Source: Luteococcus sanguinis
Lineage (GTDB): Bacteria > Actinomycetota > Actinomycetes > Propionibacteriales > Propionibacteriaceae
Length of the DNA: 64,000 bases
Reading direction: 5' to 3'
Assembly (NCBI RefSeq): GCF_039527675.1
Contig: NZ_BAAAKI010000010.1
Coordinates: 1 to 64,000, forward strand
The notes under the pieces: model-generated
Told to the model about the DNA's origin: nothing
The model's database searches: none
The model's input: the letters and a program-made list of their open reading frames with translations, nothing else
Position numbers and translations under genes: made by a program
Part shown: positions 1 to 10,207 of the stretch, piece after piece
Position numbering within the stretch: position 1 is the stretch's first letter
Layout of the letters: every line of letters begins with the position of its first letter

Positions 1-66
1 TCATGGACCACATCGCCTGAACAGAGCACCGAAACAGGCCCTGACCAGCCCCAATTAGCCGGATAA

Positions 67-282
67 TGCTTCGACAACGCCGCCGCCGAGGCGTTCTTCT
101 CCTCCCTGGAGTGGGAAGTCCTGTCCCGGCACGAGTTCGACACCCGGGCCCAGGCCCGGGCCATCGTCATCGACTGGGCCTACGGGTTCTACAACCACCA
201 ACGCCGGCACAGCGCCGCTGGCATGATGTCACCGGTCAATTACGAGCAGACCACCGCGACGCCCGTCCCGGACGCCGCGTAG
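67..282 (+). pseudogene. IS3-family transposase, C-terminal fragment
   Basis: This is the last ~71 codons of an IS3-type DDE integrase, readable in one frame from the Cys codon at 67 to a TAG at 280-282. The DNAAAEAFFSSLEWEV stretch holds the last acidic residue of the DDE triad, and FYNHQRRHSAAGMMSP is the usual C-terminal signature. A TAA at 64-66 closes the frame just upstream, and the first 66 bases show no transposase similarity, so the 5' part is missing. It cannot encode an active enzyme. It is followed directly by a fragment of an unrelated IS family. Confidence 0.75.
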
Positions 283-330
283 CCGCAAGCCCTCCACGAT
301 CTGGGGGGAACCGCAAACGGCCCATCACTG

Positions 331-717
331 GGCGGCTACGGCGCGGTCGCGATGAACACCGCCCTGGCCGCGTCGATCACCGCCCTTCCACAACAGCTAC
401 GCAAGACCATCACCTGGGACCGCGGCAAGGAACTCTCAGCCCACGCCACATTCGCGATGGAGACCGGCACGAAGGTCTACTTCGCCGATCCACACAGCCC
501 ATGGCAGCGGCCCACCAACGAGAACACCAACGGGCTGCTGCGCCAGTACTTCCCCAAGGGCACCGACCTGTCCCGCTGGTCGGCAGAAGATCTGGAAGCC
601 GTCGCCCATACCCTCAACAACCGTCCCCGCAAGACCCTTGGATGGAAGACCCCAGCCGAGGCCTTCGAAGAACAACTACGATCCCTAGAAGAAGCCGGTG
701 TTGCAACGACCGGTTGA
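331..717 (+). pseudogene. IS30-family transposase, C-terminal fragment
   Basis: About 128 codons of an IS30 transposase. Visible are TWDRGKE (second Asp of the DDE triad), the DPHSPWQR and NENTNGLLRQYFPKGTDL blocks (catalytic Glu), and the terminal NRPRKTLGWKTPAEA. IS30 transposases are normally 320-400 residues with an N-terminal helix-turn-helix; that part and the first Asp are absent. An ATG at 352 could start a 121-residue product, but the similarity begins upstream of it (GGYGAVAM), so this is a truncated remnant rather than a gene. Confidence 0.75.
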
Positions 718-718
718 A

Positions 719-906
719 CCTGCCCTGTATCGAGCGATTCGCTACACCGAGCGGCGCCCCGAAGCCGAAGCCGTCGCACTAGTCGGATCCAAGGGTGACT
801 CGTATGACGACTCCATGGCGAGTCGCTCAACTCGCTGTCCAAGGCTGAGTGCACCCGCAACCCGGGCAATCGGCCCATGGGCGGTTGGAAGAAGCGTCAC
901 CGACGT
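719..906 (+). pseudogene. Second IS3-family transposase remnant, frameshifted
   Basis: Reading from 719 gives IRYTERRPEAEAVALVGSK then GDSYDDSMA, matching the end of an IS3-group integrase core. The frame then breaks near 818: ESLNSLSKAECTRNP continues only in a neighbouring frame, consistent with loss of one base, and later residues (GPWAVGRSVTDV) fall back into the first frame. At least two frameshifts and no N-terminal half make this non-functional. It differs in sequence from the IS3 fragment at 67-282, so it represents a separate past insertion. Confidence 0.6.
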
Positions 907-1030
907 CACTGACTTGATATGGCTCGCTGCAGACTCGTCTGAGTCGTTGAGTGCTCGGACGGGTTCTTCTTGAGTGCGTCTGAAACTTGAGGGCGTCTGG
1001 ACGGTTCCGTCAAGTAGACTGACCTCTGAG

Positions 1031-1061
1031 CGACCCGTCCCCGATTGTCGGGAGCGGGTCG
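1031..1061. other. Hairpin in the hppA upstream region
   Basis: A 14-base arm (1031-1044) pairs with 1048-1061 around a 3-base loop, with two adjacent mismatches in the middle of the stem. It lies between the IS debris and the GTG of hppA. It could terminate transcription arriving from the IS fragments or sit in a long hppA leader. Possible -10 elements are TAGACT at 1015-1020 and TAGGCT at 1127-1132; neither has a clear -35, so the hppA start of transcription is undecided. Confidence 0.4.
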
Positions 1062-1225
1062 TTGCGCGTCCCGGGGGTTGCGGACAAATGCCCCACCCCG
1101 GTCGCGGGGAGGGACCTGGACGGGCATAGGCTCGGACGCGAGACGGTTTGGCACCGCCCCCAGCCACGCCGACGCCACAGCTGACGCCGCCGTGACTGAA
1201 CACGACTCGACGAAGAGGGAACATC

Positions 1226-3811
<2,586 letters not shown>

Positions 3812-3960
3812 GCCATCCGAAGCACCACTCCAATCCCAGCAGTGGCGCAACGCATGTCCATCTCCCGTCGTACCCTGCTTGCTCGGCGCCAGCAGTTCGA
3901 CGGCACCCGCGTCCGGCCGTCCACCTCCTCGGTGGGCGGCCGGTCGCCGTCCGGGCCCGA

Positions 3961-3966
3961 TAGGCT
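3961..3966 (+). promoter_or_regulatory. -10 element, leaderless thrC promoter
   Basis: TAGGCT followed by exactly six bases and the thrC GTG at 3973. No ribosome-binding site is present. The spacing puts the transcription start at or next to the start codon, so the mRNA is probably leaderless. No convincing -35. Confidence 0.6.
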
Positions 3967-3972
3967 CAAGCC

Positions 3973-5412
3973 GTGCGTTACATCTCCACGCGATCGACCT
4001 CCGGTGAGCCGGGGCTGCCCTTCTGCGACATCCTGCTCGAGGGCCTGGCCCCGGACGGTGGGTTGTACCTGCCCGAGAGCTACCCGCAGATCGGCGACCG
4101 GCTGGGCGAACTGCGCGAGACCCTGGACCGCGACGGCTACGCCGAGGTCGGTTTCCAGTTGCTGAGCCTGTTCATCGACGATGTCCCCGCCGACGACCTG
4201 CGCGGCATCTGCCAGCGAGCGTGGAGCCCCGAAGTGTTCGGAACCACCGAGGTGGTCCCGGTGACGCGGCTTGGCGAGGGTCCCTTGTGGCTGGCACACC
4301 TGTCCAATGGCCCCACGGCAGCCTTCAAGGACATGGCGATGCAGCTGCTCGGGCAGCTCTTCGAGTACGAACTGGCCCGCCGTGGCCGCGAACTCACCAT
4401 CGTCGGGGCCACCAGCGGTGACACCGGATCCGCCGCCGAGTACGCGATGCTCGGACGCCAGGGCGTGCGCGTCTTCATGCTCTCCCCCAAGGGTCGGATG
4501 AGCCCCTTCCAGCAGGCGCAGATGTTCGGCATCGACGACCCCTCGATCGTCAACATCGCCGTCGAGGGTGTCTTCGACGACTGCCAGGACATGGTCAAGG
4601 CCGTCAGCAATGACCTGGTCTTCAAGGCCAGGCACAGCGTCGGCGCGGTGAACTCGATCAACTGGGCACGGTTGGTGGCCCAGGTCGTCTACTACGTCGT
4701 CTCCTGGTTGCGGGTGACCACCGCAGACGACGAGGTCATCGACGTGTGCGTGCCCTCCGGCAACTTCGGCAACATCTGCGCCGGCCACATCGCCCGCCAG
4801 ATGGGCCTGCCGATCGACGTCCTGTTGCTGGCCACGAACGAGAACAATGTGCTTGCCGAGTTCTTCGAGACCGGCGTCTACCGGGTGCGCTCGTCGGCCG
4901 AGACCCACGAGACCAGCTCGCCGTCGATGGACATCTCCAAGGCGAGCAACTTCGAGCGCTTCGTCTTCGACCTGCTGGGTCGCGACGGCGCCCGGACCAA
5001 CGACCTGTTTGGCGTGCAGCTGGCCCATGAGGGCTTCTTCGACCTGTCCGACACGCCGGAGTTCGCCTCCGTCCGGGAGCGCCATGGCTTCGTCGCGGGC
5101 TCGTCCACCCACGCCGACCGGGTGGCGACGATCCGCCGGACGCTGGACGAGTACGGCGTGCTGGTCGACCCGCACACCGCCGATGGCGTGCACGTCGCCA
5201 GCGATTTCGTGGCGCGGCATGGTGACGCATCGCCCATGGTGGTGCTGGAGACCGCGCTGCCGGTCAAGTTCGCGGCCACCATCCGCGAGGCGATCGGACG
5301 CGACCCCGAGGTGCCCCCGGCCTTCGCCCACCTGGCCGGCCTCGGACGACATGTCGTCGAGCTGGAGGCCGACGCGCAGGCACTGAAGCAGCTCATCGCC
5401 GAACACGCGTAG
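3973..5412 (+). CDS. thrC: Threonine synthase
   Basis: PLP enzyme converting O-phosphohomoserine to threonine. It has 479 residues, the length of the fungal/proteobacterial-type synthase with the N-terminal Thr_synth_N domain (DILLEGLAPDGGLYLPE near residue 18). PLP-binding Lys is in TAAFKDMAMQ at about residue 118, and GATSGDTGSAAEYAM forms the phosphate-binding region. GTG start supported by the TAGGCT -10 six bases upstream rather than by a Shine-Dalgarno. It sits alone, without hom or thrB, between hppA and an ABC exporter. Its stop codon TAG is also the first three bases of the next gene's -10 element. Confidence 0.93.
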   Translation: MRYISTRSTSGEPGLPFCDILLEGLAPDGGLYLPESYPQIGDRLGELRETLDRDGYAEVGFQLLSLFIDDVPADDLRGICQRAWSPEVFGTTEVVPVTRLGEGPLWLAHLSNGPTAAFKDMAMQLLGQLFEYELARRGRELTIVGATSGDTGSAAEYAMLGRQGVRVFMLSPKGRMSPFQQAQMFGIDDPSIVNIAVEGVFDDCQDMVKAVSNDLVFKARHSVGAVNSINWARLVAQVVYYVVSWLRVTTADDEVIDVCVPSGNFGNICAGHIARQMGLPIDVLLLATNENNVLAEFFETGVYRVRSSAETHETSSPSMDISKASNFERFVFDLLGRDGARTNDLFGVQLAHEGFFDLSDTPEFASVRERHGFVAGSSTHADRVATIRRTLDEYGVLVDPHTADGVHVASDFVARHGDASPMVVLETALPVKFAATIREAIGRDPEVPPAFAHLAGLGRHVVELEADAQALKQLIAEHA

Positions 5413-5415
5413 GCT
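5410..5415 (+). promoter_or_regulatory. -10 element overlapping thrC stop, leaderless ABC promoter
   Basis: TAGGCT, same hexamer and same six-base spacing to a GTG (5422) as upstream of thrC. The hexamer begins with the thrC TAG stop. It supports initiation at 5422 rather than the in-frame GTG at 5416 that abuts the hexamer. Confidence 0.5.
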
Positions 5416-5421
5416 GTGCCG

Positions 5422-6144
5422 GTGCCTGAACCCCTCGATGTCGCGCTGGACCTGAGCGACGTGGTCGTGACGTTCGGTGACAAACCCGCACTCAACGGCA
5501 TGTCCCTGACGGCCCGCCGTGGCCGCATCACTGCAGTCCTGGGCCCGAATGGCGCCGGCAAGACCACCATGATTCGCTGCTGCACCGGCCTGGTGACCCC
5601 CGAATCCGGGACGATCACCGTGCTGGGGCACCCCGCCGGCAGCACCGAAGCCGCCACCCGGATCGGTGTGATGCCGCAGTCCACGGGCGCGTGGTCCGGG
5701 ATCGGCGCCGGTGAGCTGCTTCACTACCTTGCTGGTCTGTACGCCGACCCCCAGCCGGTCGACCAGGTGATGCGCCTGCTCGGTATCAACGACTTCGCCA
5801 CCACCCCCTACCGGCGCCTGTCGGGCGGGCAGCAGCAGTCGGTCAACCTCGCCGGCGCGATCATCGGACGTCCGGAACTGGTCTTCCTCGATGAGCCCAC
5901 CGCGGGCATGGACCCGCACGTGCGACGCCACACCTGGGGCGTGATCCGCGCCCTGCGCGACGCCGGCGTGGCGGTCCTGCTGACCACCCACGGGATGGAC
6001 GAGGCGGAACGGCTGGCCGACTACGTGTGGATGGTCGACCAGGGCCACGTCGTCGTCCACGGGACCGTGCCCGAGATGACCAGCGGACAGGGTCTGGAAG
6101 ACGTCTTCCTGGCCAACACCACCCCCCGCGTCGGAGGCGCTTGA
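5422..6144 (+). CDS. ABC transporter ATP-binding protein (ABC-2 exporter type)
   Basis: ATPase of a two-component ABC-2 exporter, 240 residues. Walker A GPNGAGKTT (about residue 42), signature LSGGQQQS (about 132), Walker B LVFLDEP (about 152) and switch His in LLTTHGMDEAERLADY are all intact. Start placed at the second GTG because of the leaderless promoter; 5416 is the alternative. The stop TGA overlaps the permease ATG by one base. The pair precedes ctaA and faces ctaB, an arrangement also seen in other actinobacteria, which suggests a link to heme A or cytochrome oxidase biogenesis. The substrate cannot be read from the sequence. Confidence 0.88.
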   Translation: MPEPLDVALDLSDVVVTFGDKPALNGMSLTARRGRITAVLGPNGAGKTTMIRCCTGLVTPESGTITVLGHPAGSTEAATRIGVMPQSTGAWSGIGAGELLHYLAGLYADPQPVDQVMRLLGINDFATTPYRRLSGGQQQSVNLAGAIIGRPELVFLDEPTAGMDPHVRRHTWGVIRALRDAGVAVLLTTHGMDEAERLADYVWMVDQGHVVVHGTVPEMTSGQGLEDVFLANTTPRVGGA

Positions 6145-6905
6145 TGAGCCTCAACTTCACACCCCGTCCTGCTGCCGCCGACCGCGCGACGATGATCCGC
6201 CGGCATGGCCTGACGGAGGCGAAACTGATCCTGCGCAATGGGGAACAGTTGCTCGTCGCACTGGTCGTCCCGCTGGGGTTGCTCGTATTCGGACGCTTCG
6301 CCGGTGGCCGTTACGGCATCACCGAGGCGAACATCGCTCCCAATGTGCTGGCGCTGGCCATCTTCAGTTCCTGCTTCACCTCGCTGGCCATCGCCACCGC
6401 CTTCGAACGTCGGTACGGCGTCCTGGAACGGCTCTCGGCCACGCCCCTGGGACGCACCGGGCTGCTCACCGGCAAGGCGCTGGGCATCACCATGATCGCC
6501 ACCGGACAGGTCGTGCTCCTGGCAATGGTCGGCCTGGTGCTGGGTTGGCGTCCACACCCCACACTGGCGCAGTCGGTGGTGCTGCTGCTGTGCGCGCCAC
6601 TGGCAATGTTCGTCTTCGCGAACCTCGCGCTGACAATGGCCGGACTGTTGCGCGCCGAGGCGACCCTGGCCCTGGCCAACCTGCTCTACCTGGCAGGCAT
6701 GATGGCCGGCGGCATCATGTGGCCCGTGGCCAGCTTCCCGGCGGCCGTGCGTCCCGCCGTCGCCGCGCTGCCAACCGGGGCCCTGGGTGAGGCCCTGCGC
6801 AACTGGAGCAATGGCGCGACGAACTGGTGGTCGCTGGCCGCCCTCCTGCTCTGGGCCGTGGTCTCGTACCTGCTGGCCCGCAAGACCTTCCGCTGGACTT
6901 CCTAG
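6144..6905 (+). CDS. ABC-2 type transporter permease
   Basis: Membrane partner of the preceding ATPase, 253 residues with about six hydrophobic segments beginning at LLVALVVPLGLLVFG (about residue 34). The ABC2_membrane pattern is recognisable, including the amphipathic region ERRYGVLERLSATPLGRTG between segments. ATG start at 6144 overlaps the upstream TGA by one base, so the two are translationally coupled. The in-frame extension upstream lies inside the ATPase gene and is rejected. ctaA follows after 10 bases, probably in the same transcript. Confidence 0.88.
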   Translation: MSLNFTPRPAAADRATMIRRHGLTEAKLILRNGEQLLVALVVPLGLLVFGRFAGGRYGITEANIAPNVLALAIFSSCFTSLAIATAFERRYGVLERLSATPLGRTGLLTGKALGITMIATGQVVLLAMVGLVLGWRPHPTLAQSVVLLLCAPLAMFVFANLALTMAGLLRAEATLALANLLYLAGMMAGGIMWPVASFPAAVRPAVAALPTGALGEALRNWSNGATNWWSLAALLLWAVVSYLLARKTFRWTS

Positions 6906-6915
6906 GAGCATCTCG

Positions 6916-7779
6916 ATGGACAAGCTGTTCGGCACCACCGGTGCGCTGCGCAATTGGGCGATCGCCTCGCTGGTGGCCAACTGCGCCCTGATCGTCACCG
7001 GCGCGGTGGTGCGGCTGTCGGGTTCCGGGCTTGGCTGCCCGACCTGGCCGAAGTGCGACCAGGCCTATGTGCCCAAGGGCGTCGACAGCTACCACCCGCT
7101 CATCGAGTTCGGCAACCGGATGCTGACCTTCGTGCTGATCGCGCTGGCCATCGCCGTCCTCGTGGCCGCCTATCGCACCCACGCATCGCGTCGGGTGAAG
7201 GTGCTCAGCTGGTATGCCCTGGCCGGGCTGCCGCTGCAGGGGGTCGTCGGCGGGATCACTGTGCTCACCCACCTCAACCCGTGGGTGGTGGCACTGCACC
7301 TGCTGCTGTCGATCTGGCTGATCGTGGTGTGCACGCGGCTGGTGCGGGCCATTGCAGGCTCGCCCGTCGAGGCCCTCCCCGGGGGGCTGCGACGACTCGT
7401 CCAGTTGCTGTTCTGGGTGATGATGGTCGTGATCTGGCTGGGGACCGTCGTCACCGGCGCCGGACCGCACGCGGGTGACCACGGCGCCCAGCGCAATGGC
7501 CTGGAGATCTTGTCGGTGGCCCGTCTGCACGCCCTGTTCGTCTGGGTGGTCGTGGGTCTGACGCTGATCCTGCTGGTGCAGGCCTCCCGCCGTGGCTTCG
7601 CGCTGACCCGCAAGTACCTGCTCGTGCTGCTCGGAGCGGTGCTGCTGCAGGGCGCCATCGGCTACGCCCAGTTCTTCCTGGGCGTGCCGGTCGGATTGGT
7701 GGCGTTGCACATGGTCGGCATCGCTGTGGTCACCGTCGCCGTCGCGTGGCTGGACGATGGGTCAATCATCGCTCGATAG
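6916..7779 (+). CDS. ctaA: Heme A synthase (COX15/CtaA family)
   Basis: Oxidises heme O to heme A for aa3-type cytochrome oxidase. The 287 residues form about eight transmembrane helices. Family marks are the loop Cys pair in SGLGCPTWPKCDQAY, EFGNRML after the first helices, and conserved heme-ligand histidines (HLLLSIWL, RLHALFVW, LHMVGIAV). AGGAGC about 7 bases before the ATG is a good ribosome-binding site. It is cotranscribed with the ABC exporter and faces ctaB tail-to-tail across 103 bases. Confidence 0.9.
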   Translation: MDKLFGTTGALRNWAIASLVANCALIVTGAVVRLSGSGLGCPTWPKCDQAYVPKGVDSYHPLIEFGNRMLTFVLIALAIAVLVAAYRTHASRRVKVLSWYALAGLPLQGVVGGITVLTHLNPWVVALHLLLSIWLIVVCTRLVRAIAGSPVEALPGGLRRLVQLLFWVMMVVIWLGTVVTGAGPHAGDHGAQRNGLEILSVARLHALFVWVVVGLTLILLVQASRRGFALTRKYLLVLLGAVLLQGAIGYAQFFLGVPVGLVALHMVGIAVVTVAVAWLDDGSIIAR

Positions 7780-7882
7780 CGAACCCAACCGGCGCTGGTC
7801 ACGCCAGTGTCGTGGCCAGCCTCGGCAGCGTCCGTGGACGCGTGCGAACACACCCCGGGAATCTACGGGGCCGCCCGGCAGA

Positions 7883-8833
7883 TCAGAAGACGAGCGGGTC
7901 GATCGCGGCGGCGATGAACACCAGCGCCAGGTAGGAGTTGCTCCAATGGAACAGACGCATGGGCTTCAGCTGGGCGTCGGTCAAGCCAGCCCGGGCGCGG
8001 ACCAGCAGCTGGATCGCCTCCCAGATGAAGACGAGTCCCGTGCCGCCGGCGATGGCCGGGTAGAGCCAACCGGTGTGCGCGGCAGGCCACAGCCCCAAGG
8101 AAGTCGCCACCGTGAGCACCGAGTAGAACAGGATCCGCCAGCACACGCCCACCGCGTCCATCACGACGGGAAGCATCGGCACCTCGGCGGCCGCATAGTC
8201 CTCGCGGTACCGGAAGGCGAGCGCCCAGGTGTGCGGCGGGGTCCAGAAGAAGACGACCAGGAAGAGGATGATCGGGGGCCAGGCCACCGCACCGGTCACC
8301 GAGGTCCAGCCGATCAGGGGCGGGAAGCAACCGGCGATGCCGCCCCAGACGATGTTCTGGCTGGTGCGACGCTTCAGCAGCATCGTGTAGATGAAGACGT
8401 AGAAGGCATTGGCGGCCAGGGCCAGACCGGCCGAGAGCCAGTTCGCGCCGAGCCCCAGGATCAGCGACGAGACGATGCACAGCACGGCACCGAAGACGAC
8501 GGCCTTCCAGGTGTCCACCTGGTGGCGTGGCATCGGGCGGCGCCGGGTGCGGCGCATCACCTCGTCGATGTCACGGTCGAGCACGCAGTTGAAGACATTG
8601 GCCGAACCGGCCGAGAGCATGCCGCCGACCATGGTCACCAGCACCAGCGTCAGCTTGGGAATCCCACCGGCAGCAAGGAACATCGCGGGCGCGGTGGTGA
8701 CCAACAGCAGCTCGATGATCCGCGGCTTCGTGAGCGAGACATAGGCCTTCACCACGTCGCCGAAGGTGGCGGGACGATCATCGTCAATCGTCACGTCCGG
8801 CCCCGCCGGACGAATGGTGTCGTGAAAGCTCAA
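7883..8833 (-). CDS. ctaB: Protoheme IX farnesyltransferase (heme O synthase)
   Basis: UbiA-family membrane prenyltransferase adding a farnesyl group to heme B, the step before CtaA. First Asp-rich motif is NVFNCVLDRDIDEVM; the second conserved region is YREDYAAAEVPMLPVV. About nine hydrophobic segments. A longer frame runs back to 8905, but GGGAGGA seven bases before the TTG at 8833 and a TAGACT -10 at 8860-8865 inside that extension favour the TTG start, giving 316 residues. Divergent from the tal operon; convergent with ctaA. Confidence 0.88.
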   Translation of the reverse strand: MSFHDTIRPAGPDVTIDDDRPATFGDVVKAYVSLTKPRIIELLLVTTAPAMFLAAGGIPKLTLVLVTMVGGMLSAGSANVFNCVLDRDIDEVMRRTRRRPMPRHQVDTWKAVVFGAVLCIVSSLILGLGANWLSAGLALAANAFYVFIYTMLLKRRTSQNIVWGGIAGCFPPLIGWTSVTGAVAWPPIILFLVVFFWTPPHTWALAFRYREDYAAAEVPMLPVVMDAVGVCWRILFYSVLTVATSLGLWPAAHTGWLYPAIAGGTGLVFIWEAIQLLVRARAGLTDAQLKPMRLFHWSNSYLALVFIAAAIDPLVF

Positions 8834-8859
8834 CTCGCGGTCCTCCCAGTCTCCGGAGG

Positions 8860-8865
8860 AGTCTA
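8860..8865 (-). promoter_or_regulatory. -10 element of ctaB
   Basis: TAGACT on the minus strand, about 26 bases upstream of the TTG start, leaving a short leader that contains the GGGAGGA ribosome-binding site. No clear -35. Confidence 0.45.
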
Positions 8866-8945
8866 CGCCGAAACGCCCCCGGGACCGATTTGATGGTTCA
8901 ACCACCTACCGGGACGGGGCCATGGCTGGGTTGGGTGCACGGCCC

Positions 8946-8951
8946 TAGAGT
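8946..8951 (+). promoter_or_regulatory. -10 element of the tal operon
   Basis: TAGAGT 37 bases before the tal ATG. The predicted leader of about 30 bases contains GGAGGAAG close to the start codon. No recognisable -35 at the usual distance. Confidence 0.4.
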
Positions 8952-8988
8952 TGGTGACACGGTCAGCCACGAGTGATGGAGGAAGTCC

Positions 8989-10155
8989 ATGAAAGACCAG
9001 AACCGCCTGCATGATTCGAGCAAGCTGAATGACCCGAGCGGACTGCCTGACCAGACCCAGAATGCGCGGCTGCAGGCCCTGGCCGAGGCGGGGGTGTCCA
9101 TCTGGCTGGACGACCTGTCCCGCGACCGGCTCAACACAGGGAACCTTGCCGAGCTGATCGCCACCTCCAGCGTCACCGGCGTCACCACCAACCCCACGAT
9201 CTTCGCCGCCGCCTTGGCCAACGGCCGGGCCTACGCCGAGCAACTGGCCGGCCAGTCCGACGTCACCGAAGCCATTCGCACCTTGACCACCACCGACGTC
9301 CGCGATGCCTGCGACCTGTTCGCCGACATCAGCGAACAGACCGACGGCGTTGATGGCCGCGTCTCGATCGAGGTGGAGCCGGGCCTGGCCCGCGACACCG
9401 AGGGAACCGCCACCCAGGCCAAGGAGCTGTACGAGCTCGTCGACCGCCCGAATGTCCTGATCAAGATCCCCGCCACCCGCGAGGGCCTTCCCGCGATCCG
9501 TCGGACGCTGGCCGAGGGCATCAGCGTGAACGTGACGCTGATCTTCTCCATCGAGCGCTACAAGCAGGTCATGGACGCGTGGCTGGGCGGCCTCGAGGAC
9601 GCGCTGGCGGCTGGCCGTGACATCGACGAGATCCACTCGGTCGCATCCTTCTTCGTCAGCCGGGTGGACGCCGAGGTCGACAAGCGCCTGGATGCCATCG
9701 GCACCGACGAAGCCATCGCCCTCAAGGGTGAGGCCGGGATCGCCAATGCCCGGATCGCCTATGCCGCCTGGCTCGAGGTGATGACCTCCGAACGCTGGGG
9801 GCGGCTGAAGGCTCGCGGGGCGCACCCCCAGCGTCCGCTGTGGGCATCGACGGGTGTGAAGAATCCCGACTACGACGACACCATGTACGTCACCCAACTG
9901 GTGGCCGACGGCTGCGTCAACACCATGCCCGAGAAGACGCTGCGGGCGGTCGCCGACCACGGCGAGGTCATCGGCGACACGATCACCAGCAATGTCGACG
10001 ACGCGATCGACGTCATGGGCAAGCTGGCCGAGGTGGGCATCGACCTCGACGACGTCGTCGAACAGCTCGAGGACGAGGGCGTGTCCAAGTTCATGACCAG
10101 CTGGGACGAGCTGGTCGCTACGGTGGGTGCGGCCATGGGCCAGGCCCACTCCTGA
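8989..10155 (+). CDS. tal: Transaldolase
   Basis: Transfers a dihydroxyacetone unit between sedoheptulose 7-phosphate and glyceraldehyde 3-phosphate in the non-oxidative pentose phosphate pathway. 388 residues, the long actinobacterial form. SVTGVTTNPTIFAAAL carries the N-terminal signature, and the Schiff-base Lys is in NVLIKIPATREGLPA. GGAGGAAG lies just before the ATG. First gene of tal-zwf-opcA-pgl. Transketolase, which usually precedes tal in actinobacteria, is not here; ctaB occupies the upstream side. Confidence 0.93.
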   Translation: MKDQNRLHDSSKLNDPSGLPDQTQNARLQALAEAGVSIWLDDLSRDRLNTGNLAELIATSSVTGVTTNPTIFAAALANGRAYAEQLAGQSDVTEAIRTLTTTDVRDACDLFADISEQTDGVDGRVSIEVEPGLARDTEGTATQAKELYELVDRPNVLIKIPATREGLPAIRRTLAEGISVNVTLIFSIERYKQVMDAWLGGLEDALAAGRDIDEIHSVASFFVSRVDAEVDKRLDAIGTDEAIALKGEAGIANARIAYAAWLEVMTSERWGRLKARGAHPQRPLWASTGVKNPDYDDTMYVTQLVADGCVNTMPEKTLRAVADHGEVIGDTITSNVDDAIDVMGKLAEVGIDLDDVVEQLEDEGVSKFMTSWDELVATVGAAMGQAHS

Positions 10156-10207
10156 ACTGCACGCCTGAGCCCCGCACCTTCCCCACCCGGGTACCACGAG
10201 GAGAACG

